This document shows positions 1 through 8,874 of a stretch of DNA of 64,000 nt, piece after piece (within the stretch, counting starts at the first letter, position 1; every line of letters starts with the position of its first letter). A model generated the notes under the pieces. The model was not told the origin of the DNA and did no database searches. It saw only the letters and a program-made list of their open reading frames with translations. Made by a program: the position numbers and the translations under genes. Source of the stretch: Pachyseris speciosa (taxonomy: Eukaryota; Cnidaria; Anthozoa; Scleractinia; Pachyseridae). The stretch covers positions 808,501 to 872,500 of the forward strand of contig JAEMWC010000049.1 of NCBI GenBank assembly GCA_016490735.1, written 5' to 3'.

Positions 1-59
1 AACTCTTTGCGTTGTTACCCTTTTTAAACTAAAACAATACCAACGTAATTAGAATGGAA

Positions 60-215
60 GAATAAACAATGGATGAGTTCCTTAGCATAATAACGGTGGA
101 TGTATTCCTTTACATCACAGAGAGCGGATGAATTCCTTTGCATAATAACAACTGGATGTATTCCTTTATATAACAGAGAGCGGATGAATTCCTTTGCATA
201 ATAACAGTGTTTCAG
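60..215. repeat. Minisatellite, about 55-bp unit, 3 copies
   Basis: The unit alternates 'ggatgaattcctttgcataa' with 'ggatgtattcctttacat' and 'cagagagc'. The same repeat, with more copies, lies at 12590-12960. The flanking sequence (1-60 and 215-850) also matches the flanks there, so the two arrays belong to duplicated copies of one larger repeat rather than arising independently. Confidence 0.85.
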
Positions 216-939
216 GCTGTCCTTCAGGTGAACGTGGTGGTGCTGAATACAATGCACTTTCTTCCAATTTTTTCCTTTCACTGTTTCCTCTATCTTCTCC
301 TTTAACTTCCATCAGCGCTTTCATGATCCATTTCTAGTGTCAGAAATGATTATTCCATTTTTTCAAAATATATTTCGTAGTTGATTTTCTTTTAGATCCT
401 ATGGGTCACTTTTCCTCTCTTTACAAGCTCTTTCTCAAAGTAAACTAAAGAACAGTAAATCTTCTCGTGATATTCCTCCCACCATAAACTGAGCTACCTT
501 ATATAGCTATTTCAGGGGGTTCATAAACCAAAGCAAAGCAAGCAGTAAAGTGATAAAAAGCTGAAAATAGCAAATGAAGGCAAACGGATAATATCGAAAA
601 GATGATAAAAAACAACTGTAACAAATTTAGAATGAGCAAATTAAAGTTATAGGTGTTAACAATGAATTGAAGGAAAACAAATGTTCCAAGTGAAAATGTA
701 AACATTCCACATGAACTCCTACAATTGGTCTCTCCTGAAAAAAAAAATGTATAACTTACATTGGTCTGTCCATGTTCCATGGTTTCCTTTTTGTGTGCTA
801 GAAAATGTTTGAGAGTTGACAGAGAAGTACTTACAAAATGGGCAAGCTAGGAAGTATAAAAAAAACCCAACAAACCTGTTTATAACATGAACTTTATCCT
901 TAAATTAAACATGAAAGACAGCCAAAAACGCGAAATTCC
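216..939. repeat. Degenerate copy of the 12960-13590 repeat; no intact gene
   Basis: This stretch matches 12960-13590 closely. On the minus strand at about 499-740 it holds a decayed relative of the second exon of the two-exon gene at 10483-11009: a polypyrimidine tract and AG are followed by codons for ERPIVGV, then a Cys-Leu-His run. The frame decays soon after, and I would not annotate a functional gene. Confidence 0.5.
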
Positions 940-1085
940 CCAAAACGCCATTTTTAAGCTCTGTTTTTCTCTGCATGTTGTTGTCGTACCATACTTGTTG
1001 GTAGTACTGGTACTCTTCTTGAGAAATATTGGACTTTGTGAGTTAAGAATAAAACGCTGTGTGAGGTGGAAGGGAAGAGTGTTGT
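940..1085 (-). pseudogene. Fragment of Polinton-type DNA polymerase B
   Basis: One minus-strand frame reads P-P-H-T-A-F-Y-S, a stop, then a segment with E-E-Y-Q-Y-Y-Q-Q-V-W. This matches the polymerase of element C at about 31080-31180 (A-H-K-A-F-Y-S and K-Y-Q-Y-C-Q-Q-V-W) and the relic at 18660-18842. It is the stretch just before the polymerase palm in protein-primed family B enzymes. An in-frame stop and the small size show it is a relic. The surrounding 840-1270 is nearly the same as 18590-18900, so the two relics are copies of one ancestor. Confidence 0.7.
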
Positions 1086-1289
1086 AACTTTTGTCCAGAG
1101 AATCCATCCATTCGTAAGGGCAAAAGCCCTTGGTTGGAGGACACTCTTAGGCCTTCATAAATTTGCCGTGAATAAAACCATGAGCCAGAAAATTGTTGAT
1201 ATCGAGGAAATGGAGATGTGTGGTCTTGAAAGACATGAAATTGTGGTTATGCTTGATGGTAAATGTAACGCCTTGATTTTGTGAAGACA

Positions 1290-1896
1290 GTATTCTGACT
1301 ATTCACGCACATACTCGAGGCTATGGGGAAGACAACTTATGCTGTCATTGGCATATACAAGGAGGGAATAACGTCTGGATTCAATTTCGTGCTTTTACTT
1401 TAAAGTCAAAACTACTTTAATTTTTTTTCAGTTCATAGGACAACGTCGATGTGTGATAAGCTTTTATTTTTCGGAGTGTTGTTTTTGCCGTAACTTACTA
1501 GGCAATACACTGTATGCGGAATAATGAAGTTTTGCAGAATCTAACACTGTAAACACCAGTCAAGCCTATCATTATTGTAAAAAAAAGCGCGAACATTGAA
1601 AATATTTGTTTCTCTTTCTTGAACGTTATCTTTCAGACAATAATAAAACAAACTGTGTGTTTCCTAGAATTGACCGAAAGACAAGCTGGGCCAGGGATTA
1701 AATATAAACACAAACATTGGAGAGTTAGCTGTAGGAATATAAAGATTAAGGTGAAAAATTGTAAAACTATGTAACTCCTCAGACAATGATATGTCAAATA
1801 AATGTAACAGGACTCTGTAGAGCGTTGTGTTTAACTGGTTATGAGCTTTCGTGAGACTTTGTGGTAGTGACAAGTACCGTTTTTTTCTTGTTCGTT
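1290..1896. repeat. Dispersed repeat R, copy 1
   Basis: This block, starting near 'attcacgcacatactcgagg' and ending in 'ttttttcttgttcgtt', recurs at about 11240-11870 and 21265-21640. At the other two sites it continues directly into the 3' end of a RING-finger gene. Here it stops at 1896, where element A begins with AGTAGT. The conserved minus-strand frame in it (starting M-S-L-P-Q, 69 aa) is shared by all copies but resembles no family I know and may be untranslated 3' sequence of the RING gene. Confidence 0.75.
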
Positions 1897-2306
1897 AGTA
1901 GTAACCCTGGTCGGTATGGGGCCTAACCAATCAGAGAGCAGCATTTAGGTCATGTGGTACTAATTTGCATAATTATGCGCATAATTAGCATAAATTATCT
2001 CCAACCCAAATGTTTAGTCCAATCACAGAGCAGCATTGGGTCCCATGGGACTAACCCCTAATTTTTACCCCTACCCCTCATTTTTAGCCCCACCCCTAAT
2101 TTTTTTACCCCTACCCCTAATTTTTTATAACCCTAATTTTTTTAACCCCTAATTTTTTAACCCTAATCCCTAAATGTACAAAAATGTTCAAAGTTAAAAA
2201 CAATTAATCACCCTTAATTAACCCTGAAATAAAGGTGTCACGCAAAGGGTGTCACGCAACCCTAAAAAAGACACAACAATCGATTTAAAGCAACACTCCG
2301 ATTTTT
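1897..2306 (+). repeat. Left terminal inverted repeat of element A
   Basis: The repeat pairs with 8970-9259. It contains 'ccaatcagagagcagcat', the 16-bp palindrome AATTATGCGCATAATT (1971-1986), 'gggtcccatgggac', a long run of degenerate CCCTAA/CCCCTAA units, and 'gtgtcacgcaaagggtgtca'. It ends in the polyadenylation cassette (reverse complement of AAAAATCGGAGTGTTG, about 2296-2311) that serves the leftward polymerase gene. Confidence 0.85.
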
Positions 2307-2324
2307 AATGACAAAGAATAAAAA

Positions 2325-2560
2325 ACTATTTACAACTATCAAGGCTCAAAAACCTATCACGGCTCAAAAACTATTTATCAAGGCTCAAAAACCTATTTAC
2401 AACTATCAAGAGAAAAAACTATTTACAACTAGAAAAATCTATTTGGAACCTATGAGAAAAAACAGCTATTTATCAAGGCTCAAAAACCTATTTACAACTA
2501 TCAAGAGAAAAAACTATTTACAACTAGAAAAAGCTATTTACAACCTACGAGAAAAAACAG
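2325..2560. repeat. A-rich tandem repeat behind the polymerase gene
   Basis: The units 'aaaaactatttacaact' and 'atcaaggctcaaaaaccta' repeat across the stretch between the polymerase stop and the inverted repeat. Comparable AT-rich repeats occupy the same position in element B (60850-60965) and element C (28880-28985), so this is a recurrent feature of the 3' untranslated region of these polymerase genes. Confidence 0.75.
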
Positions 2561-3636
2561 CTATGGAGGCTCCTCTTTTTTGACAATGAGAACAACAACA
2601 ACAATGTTCCTTTATACAGTTCACATAATAGCTCAACCATGGCTTCATCCTCGCTGTCGAGTTCGTTTGAAACACGGTGGAATCCGTATGGGAGACTAAC
2701 TTTGGTAGCAGGGTCGATAACACGTTTGTCAAAGACCAGTCCATACCTCTTGACTCTTTCGGTCAGTTTGATTCTTTTGGCCGTGTTATCCCGCTGGAAA
2801 TGATTGGGGATGGTGACTAAGAGATTTCTTCTCTCCTCTAACGGATCCTCCAGTTCGCGGAGTATGTTGGTTTTCATGGTGTGGAAGTTTAAAATGGCAC
2901 TACCACGTACATTTAGAGTAAAGCCACGCACTTTGCATTCTGTTTTGCCTGAGGAGGTTGTGTAGCCGTAATTTTTGGCTCCACCAGATACGAATTCGGC
3001 GATAGTGTCACCGTCCAGCTCATCTGTCATGTCCCCAAGTAGTCGCCAAGGGGGATGGATGGCTGGCCCTCACGCCATCGGTAGATCACCGAATCCGTAT
3101 CATAGTAGAGCACTTGATCTTGCAGTTCGTCTAGGTAGGAGTACAGCTTTAATCGAGCCCAGCAGGTCGTGAACGCAGCAATGAAGATGTTGGTTTTCTG
3201 ACTGACTTCTACATCTTCATCAATTCTCGTGTAGACCGCTTCCAGCAAGTTGTCCGTACAAACACGTAGGGTAGATACTTGGCGCGTGCTATCGTCAAAC
3301 AGGTCAAACAGCACATGGGGTCTGGCGATGGTCACGGTTGTGGGCTTATTTTGCCTTTAACAAATTTGCCCCAGAAACTGTTCAACATCAGCTTCGCTAA
3401 GGCTTTCAGGCCCGGGTTCTTCTCAATGCGCTCATAATCAAGACGAATGCCCTCCCTCTGGTAATAACTCTCGATGTAATGGCGTTTGCTCTCTTCATCC
3501 ACGCACCAACGAGGCCACCCTGAGGCTTCTTGTTTGATTTTGAGCCAAGTATTGACATAATCAGCAAATAAACCAGTGACACGCCGCTCTTCTGCGAAAT
3601 GCCATACTTTGTGAATTTTGATGATCCTGTAGCCTA
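2545..3636 (-). pseudogene. Protein-primed DNA polymerase B, C-terminal part only
   Basis: This gene copied the element DNA. It preserves motif B (N-S-F-W-G-K-F near 3362-3385), the catalytic motif C as Y-Y-D-T-D-S (about 3085-3105) and the thumb/C-terminal region. The N-terminal zinc-binding region, the 3'-5' exonuclease and palm motif A are missing. At about 3630 the reading frame stops matching element B, and the sequence jumps to DNA that in B lies before the polymerase start (near 56330), so an internal deletion of about 3.5 kb removed the first two thirds. Single-base frameshifts occur near 3028 and just after motif B. It cannot make an active enzyme, although its motif C is intact, unlike that of element B. 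Confidence 0.9.
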
Positions 3637-3650
3637 GAAATTGGGTGGGA

Positions 3651-4321
3651 CTAAAAATTCTCGGAAAGAACTAGGTTGCTCGCTCGATCAATACTTACCC
3701 GTTTCTCGGAACCACCCACGCGATCCCGCAAGGGGAAGTTCATGTGGTTCGCCACCCGTGAGGTTGCTTGGCGGGTGATATGTACGAATGCTCTGTCATC
3801 ATATACTCGCACCTCGCGGAGTGAACTCGACCCTTCCCGGGAAGAGGTTTTTACGACAAAGACGAACATTTCGCGTGGGTTGATTGGCATTTCCTCCATC
3901 TTAAAGTTTGGTTTTCACAAGCACCACACAATAGAAGTTTGCCGTCTTTATGCTTGTCAAACACACATGTACACTCCTCACACAGCAACAGCCTTCTAAG
4001 TTGACGACAAGTTTCTTCCAAACTCTGATAGGCTCGCTCGCGTTGTTGTAGCTGTTCTGTCAACTCGCTATTTTTCAGGTTACTTTCTTGTAGCAATCCT
4101 ACCACATTCGTGAGTGTTGACATACAAGATTGTTGATGTTTGGTTAAGCGCTCGTTCTCCGTTAACGCCTCTTCTAGTACCGTTGTAACATTCTTTAACG
4201 TTCTGGACGGAGACAGTTGAGTTCGGTGTGGAGCGTTGGCTCTCTGGTGTGTTCGTGGTGTTTGTGTATTCGGAGGGTGGGTCTGTCCATTGGGGGTGTG
4301 GGTCTGGCTTGGAAGTGGCAA
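3651..4321 (-). CDS. Coiled-coil protein with CxxC pairs plus downstream frame
   Basis: The first frame (4321-3851) has a Pro/Thr/His-rich start, a predicted coiled coil (about residues 45-105, rich in E, L, Q and R), then two CxxC pairs (C-E-E-C and C-G-A-C) that could bind one zinc ion. It ends in a poorly conserved tail. An overlapping frame (3899-3651) starts M-E-E-M-P-I-N and contains V-Y-D-D-R-A-F-V-H-I-T-R-Q-A. Its DNA is conserved at 56450-56690 in element B, though shifted there, so the two may once have been one protein. No family was recognised. A dimeric zinc-binding regulator is a guess from composition only. Confidence 0.5.
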
Positions 4322-4379
4322 AAAGAGTATGCAATGACTAAAGAGGAATCTTGACGCTTGTGCGACGCGTTATTATGGT

Positions 4380-5197
4380 TTGAGAGGTGATTGCGTGGAG
4401 TTGAGGGGCGATGTACCATTTGTTACATTGAAGCAAGCCCTGAAGTATGCGAGGGAGCGGCGCTCGCAATTGGTGGACAGGTGGATGGAGGCCGTGAGCG
4501 ATTACAATGAGGCGGATTGCATGGAGGCGTTGGATCCAATTAGACCGTTGGCTATGCGTGGACCAGCCTTTCTGAACATTTAAAGGTGACTGTTTTTTTT
4601 CTTTTTTTCTTGAAGATAAATGACATTTGGGGCGAACATGTGGAAAAGTGTACGATCCCCAACCAACATTTGAGCCGTAGAGGCATTGTCATGTGCGTTT
4701 TGACTGGTATGGTGTGCGCCGTCGCAGAAGAAGATGGGGAGGGAGTAGTGAGGTTGCGCTCATGGTTGGATGAGGTGCAACCACCCTTGGAACTGAGCAT
4801 CAGGGATACATTTCACCTATTCCAACCTGCGCTTAAACTCCGTGAGGAGTATTGCCCGTGGTGTACTCGTTTAAAACAATGTTTTTCGTTGGATGGAATG
4901 AGATTTGTATTTGACTTGCAACAACATCCAAACGATAGGGCGTTGCTTCGCCAGTTGTATTTAGACATGCAAATGACGTTGTTACGTTATTTTCAACCTC
5001 ACTATTACAAACTAGCTAAATTGAACAGTGTGGGGATGTTACCATGCCCCTCAGGGCAAATGCTTGCGCATTACAAGAACGTGCTACATCTCTCTATAAA
5101 GCTGGAACGAATGAAGACAGGAATTTATTGGGAGTGGGTAGAGTTTGTAGATGAACATTGGGGGAAGAAAAAGTGTTTGAGGCCTGTCCACTCATAG
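4380..5197 (+). CDS. Gene X: Cys-rich family 1 protein (element A copy)
   Basis: The conserved part begins after a splice acceptor near 4613 (pyrimidine tract, then TTGAAG and codons for I-N-D-I-W-G) and runs to the stop at 5195-5197. Landmarks are G-I-V-M-C, a C-P-W-C-T-R-L motif, an L-R-Q-L-Y-L-D-M-Q helix, and L-P-C-P-S-G-Q. It is about 70 percent identical to the copies at 49227 and 53853. The upstream frame at 4380-4583 does not match exon 1 of the element B copies, and a 30-base intron would be implausibly short, so the 5' end is unresolved. The family is unknown to me. Gene Y directly downstream is a paralog. Confidence 0.6.
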
Positions 5198-5235
5198 AGA
5201 AAGACTTTGATTATTGACAATTGTATGGTTATCTG

Positions 5236-5262
5236 TCAATAAAAATTGGAGTGTTGGTTCAC
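5236..5262 (+). terminator. Polyadenylation cassette of gene X
   Basis: The sequence AATAAAAATTGGAGTGTTGG holds the AATAAA hexamer followed directly by a GT-rich stretch. Near-identical cassettes end other family 1 genes: 2296-2311 (-), 42560-42580 (-), 49098-49122 (-), 53719-53742 (-) and 61074-61093 (+). Confidence 0.7.
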
Positions 5263-5291
5263 ATCAAGTGTTGTCTTTTTTTTTTCCGTAG

Positions 5292-5900
5292 TTGAATTCA
5301 CCGTGGGAGGGGAGTACCAATAAGAGTCCGTGGACATGTAGGTCCCCGTTTCCAATGTCGTGTGGTGATGTGCGAAATGTGCGGGGCGTCTGCATTTGTC
5401 CTGCAACCGGGTTGGTGAGAGCCGTGTGTGAGCGAGGGAGTCGGCATTTGCGGATCTTTTGGATAAGCACTCAGTTGGACCGGTGTGAATGGGTGTGTTC
5501 ATGGTGCGTACTGAGAAATCGAGGCATGTCATTGGAGGCTCACGTGAAGGCCCTACCTTTTCACAAGAGTCGGGACATACCGCGAGAGACATTGCGAGAG
5601 ATTTACATGGAAATTCAACGCATGATTATTCAACGCCAATTTAGAGTGGGACTGGCACCCACCCCTTCGGGTCGTTTACCTCCTGATGTTAAAACGGTCA
5701 GTGACATTGGATGGTATAGTTATGAAGCATTGGACGAATTAGAAGATTATCTTTGACTTGTTCTGTAGGTTGCTGATGTGAGGAAACTGGGGGTGCGTGA
5801 CAAACAACGAGCGCTTACTGACTGGTTCAGGGAGGTTCAGGTGCAAATAGCAGGGCAATTGGATGCTGATGGACTGGTCCCATGGCTGATGCAGTTGTGA
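5292..5900 (+). CDS. Gene Y: paralog of X, two visible exons
   Basis: The visible exons are 5292-5696 and 5769-5900, separated by a 72-base GT-AG intron (GTCAGT donor, CTGTAG acceptor). The element B copy keeps the same intron boundaries. The first visible exon starts at a splice acceptor (TTTCCGTAG before 5292), in phase 0, at the same place where X exon 2 starts. X and Y share W-x-x-x-x-E-K, then G-V-C-I-C / G-I-V-M-C, then C-S-W-C / C-P-W-C, then L-R-E-I-Y-M-E-I-Q, then P-T-P-S-G-R / P-C-P-S-G-Q. The C-terminal exon ends in W-L-M-Q-L. There is no room between X and Y for a separate first exon, so Y may use the first exon of X by alternative splicing. Function unknown. Confidence 0.65.
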
Positions 5901-5953
5901 AGAGACAATTCATTTTTGTGTGTAATTTTGTTTATTAACAATAAAACGTATTT

Positions 5954-7069
5954 TTACAGTTTTAACTCTAGCTCTTGTGTCAATTGATTATACCACTCCA
6001 TGAACAAGCGACATTCAGCCATACTGCAGTGATTAGTGCGAGAGTTTTTGTGACAACCACAGTTGCGCTGCGGTTTGTTTTTTATCAAAACGTCATATTT
6101 GGGGCAACCTAGGCTTTCCAAGTTCACGTGGGGAATGTTCAGTTTGTCCAATAGGTCTTTTTCCAAACACCCTTCTTTGTAAGCTACGAGGGGTCTGTCG
6201 AGAGTAGCATGTAGTTCGTATAATAATTCAATGTCTTATTCCAATTCACCTTGTTCGTGCAATTGAAAGTAACGATGCTCTTGGGGGTTGGGTCGAAAGG
6301 ACAGCCCATGCACCTTGCTTCGCACGTAATTAACTGATGTTTTGTCCTGGGGTGATAGGTCCTCGTAGTACATATCGTGAGTGTAATGAAAACAATTGGA
6401 CTGTTGCCCATTGCTCCACCCCAATTCACGCATGATGAACTTTTTCCCAGTGCGAAAACCGTCCAGGTCAATGCACACACTCGCCCTCCTGAAATCAATG
6501 AAAAAAGAGTCAGAGTTCGAATAGAGTTTCAGGGCTTGTACGATGAGGTTATTGGGTTCGCGGGCGCCCGCAATGGCCACATGCTCACTCTTCAGGGTGG
6601 GTGGGGGTATCAACTCGTCCGACATGGCAGAACCCTGACAGGGAACAAACGCCCCGTGTTGCCAGTAAAACCAGGCACCACTCACACCGTCAAAGAAGTG
6701 CAAAGGTTTGTTAAGTCGAATGGTCATAGCCATCGCCCAGGCCGAACCTCCCACCACACCTCCCCTGTCGTCGGAGAAACTCAACACCAGCACCAGGGTG
6801 GCGTCCTTGACCACGTGGTAATTGCGCGTGAGGTACTGTAGGGTGATGGGGGATGAAAAGGATCTGTTCAGGTCGAGGGCGGCTTGCTGCAACGTCTCGC
6901 GGCCTTCGGTCATTTCTTCCGGGGATAGCGGGGTTAGGTACTTGGCTCTCGGATGGCAGGGTGGGATGAGCACTCGGCACGAACGATGGGTAGCGAGGCA
7001 ACAGTGTTCTACGTACATGTCCACGCCTTGGGCACCTCCTGTGGTGATGATTTGCCGTCTGTAATCCAT
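5954..7069 (-). pseudogene. SLOG-like domain plus DEDD-like nuclease domain
   Basis: The frame starts M-D-Y-R-R. Residues 5-130 look like a SLOG (DprA/LOG/YspA superfamily) nucleotide-binding Rossmann fold: I-I-T-T-G-G-A-Q-G-V-D, then L-T-R-N-Y-H-V-V-K-D-A-T-L, then V-G-G-S-A-W-A-M-A, then L-N-K-P-L-H-F-F-D. The second half has an exonuclease-like D-L-D-G-F motif (D-L-E-G-F in B), V-N-Y-V-R-x-x-V-H-G-L, E-K-D-L-L-D-K-L-N-I-P, L-G-C-P-K-Y-D, and a C-x-C-H ... H-C-x-M-A-E pattern. This arrangement is common in invertebrate mobile elements and resembles an RNase H/DEDD fold. A single in-frame TAA at 6236 (CAA in B) breaks it. A pyrimidine tract and TTTCAG precede the nuclease half, so it could also be a separate exon. 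Confidence 0.65.
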
Positions 7070-7078
7070 GTAAGTCAG

Positions 7079-7897
7079 TCAGTCTGTGGAAGAAGAAGAG
7101 ATGAAAGGATGAGTGGGGTACCAACACCACATGCTCTGAGGTTGTTCGTCATCATAGCTCAGTAGAGGTGAGGGGTCATGTTCGTCAGACACGTGCTCTT
7201 CCAGAATCCAGCGAATAGCGCGCCAATCGCTACATATGCTGGGGCGCCAGTCTAACCCTTCTACGCGGGAGTACGCTTCATCTTTCTCCTCGATGCAATA
7301 ATTGCACAGCAGTTTGTCCAACAAATCGTCGCACCGCCTCTGCCACAGCACGCATTGGCGATTGACTTCTTCCAGGGTAGGAAGGGAATCGTTCAAGGCG
7401 TTGGCCAATTTCACACTCAAGATGCGAGCGCAATGGTCATGCCACACGTTGCCTGCTCTGTAGGAGTGGTCGTCACACGTGTCATGTATTTCCCTAACGT
7501 TCCACACGTTGGCTGTACCAAGGGGCTTGTCAACAAACGACCACAGCGGGTGTTCTTCAAAGGTTGGTAAGGTGTTGTCCATCTTCTTCCACTCGTCCAA
7601 CAACTGGGGGTCGGCGCAGATGGCAATGCTCTGACGTGTCGGAGTATGCATTGCTTGCCACTGGCGTTTCAGCAGAGGAAGGACCTGGGATGGGTGGTGA
7701 CGGTTTTTCAGACATTTTGGAGCAAAACATAGTCCGTGCGAGCGTCTGTCTTGGGAGATGAGGGCTTCGTCACTGACGTCCACGTCCGTCGTGGTGGTGG
7801 GAAGAAATCGGTGAAGAATGACGGATCTCCCTTCGGGGTCTGCGATGCCCATCTCTCGGACGCTATAACCGCTTTTCAAACAGAACCCGTGTATCAA
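7079..7897 (-). CDS. Gene Z: conserved 272-aa Cys/His-rich protein
   Basis: This is a single uninterrupted frame, starting M-I-H-G-F and about 85 percent identical to the copy at 51085-51906. Landmarks are G-Y-S-V-R-E-M near the start, H-G-L-C-F-A-P-K-C, a central D-H-S-Y followed by N-V-W-H-D-H-C-A-R, L-L-C-N-Y-C, and S-I-C-S-D near the end. Spaced Cys and His residues suggest metal binding. It ends in a run of serines whose codons form a pyrimidine tract ending ACAG, just upstream of the SLOG start (7069), so its 3' end could double as a splice acceptor. No family was recognised. It is one of the few intact frames in element A, which argues for selection until recently. Confidence 0.7.
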   Translation of the reverse strand: MIHGFCLKSGYSVREMGIADPEGRSVILHRFLPTTTTDVDVSDEALISQDRRSHGLCFAPKCLKNRHHPSQVLPLLKRQWQAMHTPTRQSIAICADPQLLDEWKKMDNTLPTFEEHPLWSFVDKPLGTANVWNVREIHDTCDDHSYRAGNVWHDHCARILSVKLANALNDSLPTLEEVNRQCVLWQRRCDDLLDKLLCNYCIEEKDEAYSRVEGLDWRPSICSDWRAIRWILEEHVSDEHDPSPLLSYDDEQPQSMWCWYPTHPFISSSSTD

Positions 7898-8031
7898 CGA
7901 CTAAGCAAAAACGAGTCATTGTTAACTGTGATCCTGAGGATTGGCTGGAACTGATGTCGACTGCATTGGGAACGCGCTTATAGCATGCACCCATTGCCAA
8001 ATAAGGGTAGAAAATGATGCGATTGGTCAGC

Positions 8032-8795
8032 TCAACAGACGCTGTGGTTAATCGACCGATGAAACAGATGCCAAGCTTTTACCAAATAAGGGCAAGAAAC
8101 GGACAAGCAAACGGGCAAGAACGGACAATAAACGGTTAGTAACACTTTCTTTCCAACACTATCAAGAGGGAAATCTTGTGGTCCCAGCAAAGTAGTGGTC
8201 CTCACTAAACTTAGCATACCACACTCTGTGAACTTTTCGTTAGCGTAACGGTAGCTGTGCCAGGTATTCGTGGTCATGTCATATAAGTAGATTGGTTTCT
8301 TCATTTCTTTGGCCAGATTGACGCTCCATCCTAATCTTCCTGGAACAATGGGTTCATCGTGAGGTGCCATGGAAAATGTCTTTGAGAAAACAATCAATAG
8401 TCCCGCATGATCGCTATCCTCTCTTGATAAGGGAAATGGATGAAGATTGAATCCTCTGCATAACAAGCTCTAAACGCTTCCCTATCCAAACTATCTGCCA
8501 CTGCAAAATTATTCTTGAGACTGTTTCTGTTGGATAACAGGACATCGGTCACATCGTCTTCATAGGAAGTGCTAACAATCTCTGAACAATTGTTGCTGTG
8601 GTTTATTTTCCATAAATGCAGATCGGAGGCCTTATCCAAATCCTGTTTTATAGCAGTAACGGTGTCAGCCAACTTCTGATCTGTAGTGGTGTAAAAGCAG
8701 AACGGTAATCCTCGCAGTATAGCCAAAGAGACAACGGTGGAGTTCATTCCTCTATTAGTAGCAGTGATATTGGTGGGGTGAGAGGCCATCTTCAA
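8032..8795 (-). pseudogene. Gene W: second, divergent SLOG-like protein
   Basis: The N-terminal frame runs 8795 to about 8394 and a shifted frame continues to 8032. Compared with the copy at 62194-62908 there is a deletion of about 22 bases near 8397. The N-terminus (T-A-T-N-R-G-M-N-S-T-V-V-S-L-A-I) lines up with the Gly-rich loop of the SLOG protein at 7069 (I-T-T-G-G-A-Q-G-V-D). The C-terminal half (L-I-V-F-S-K-T-F-S ... A-K-E-M-K-K-P-I-Y-L-Y-D-M) lines up with its A-T-L-V-L-V-L-S-F ... R-L-N-K-P-L-H-F-F-D. I infer a divergent SLOG-like fold; the Gly-rich loop is altered, so ligand binding may differ. TATA and CCAAT boxes lie just upstream. Confidence 0.55.
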
Positions 8796-8874
8796 TCAGC
8801 TTTCTTTTTTTTTTTGGTGTAGTCTTTTCACGATGGGATTGTCGAGAAATGATGCTTTAAGGCTAGTTCAAAAG

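Noticed and set aside
2045..2170. Interstitial telomere repeat
   Set aside because: The CCCTAA units are irregular and lie inside a terminal inverted repeat present at other ends, so they are element sequence, not a telomere fusion scar.
6540..6665. Intron between the SLOG and nuclease halves with a GTGAGC/GTGAGT donor
   Set aside because: The acceptor looks real, but every good donor gives the wrong phase for joining the two halves, and in element A the frame is open straight through. Left undecided in the gene entry.
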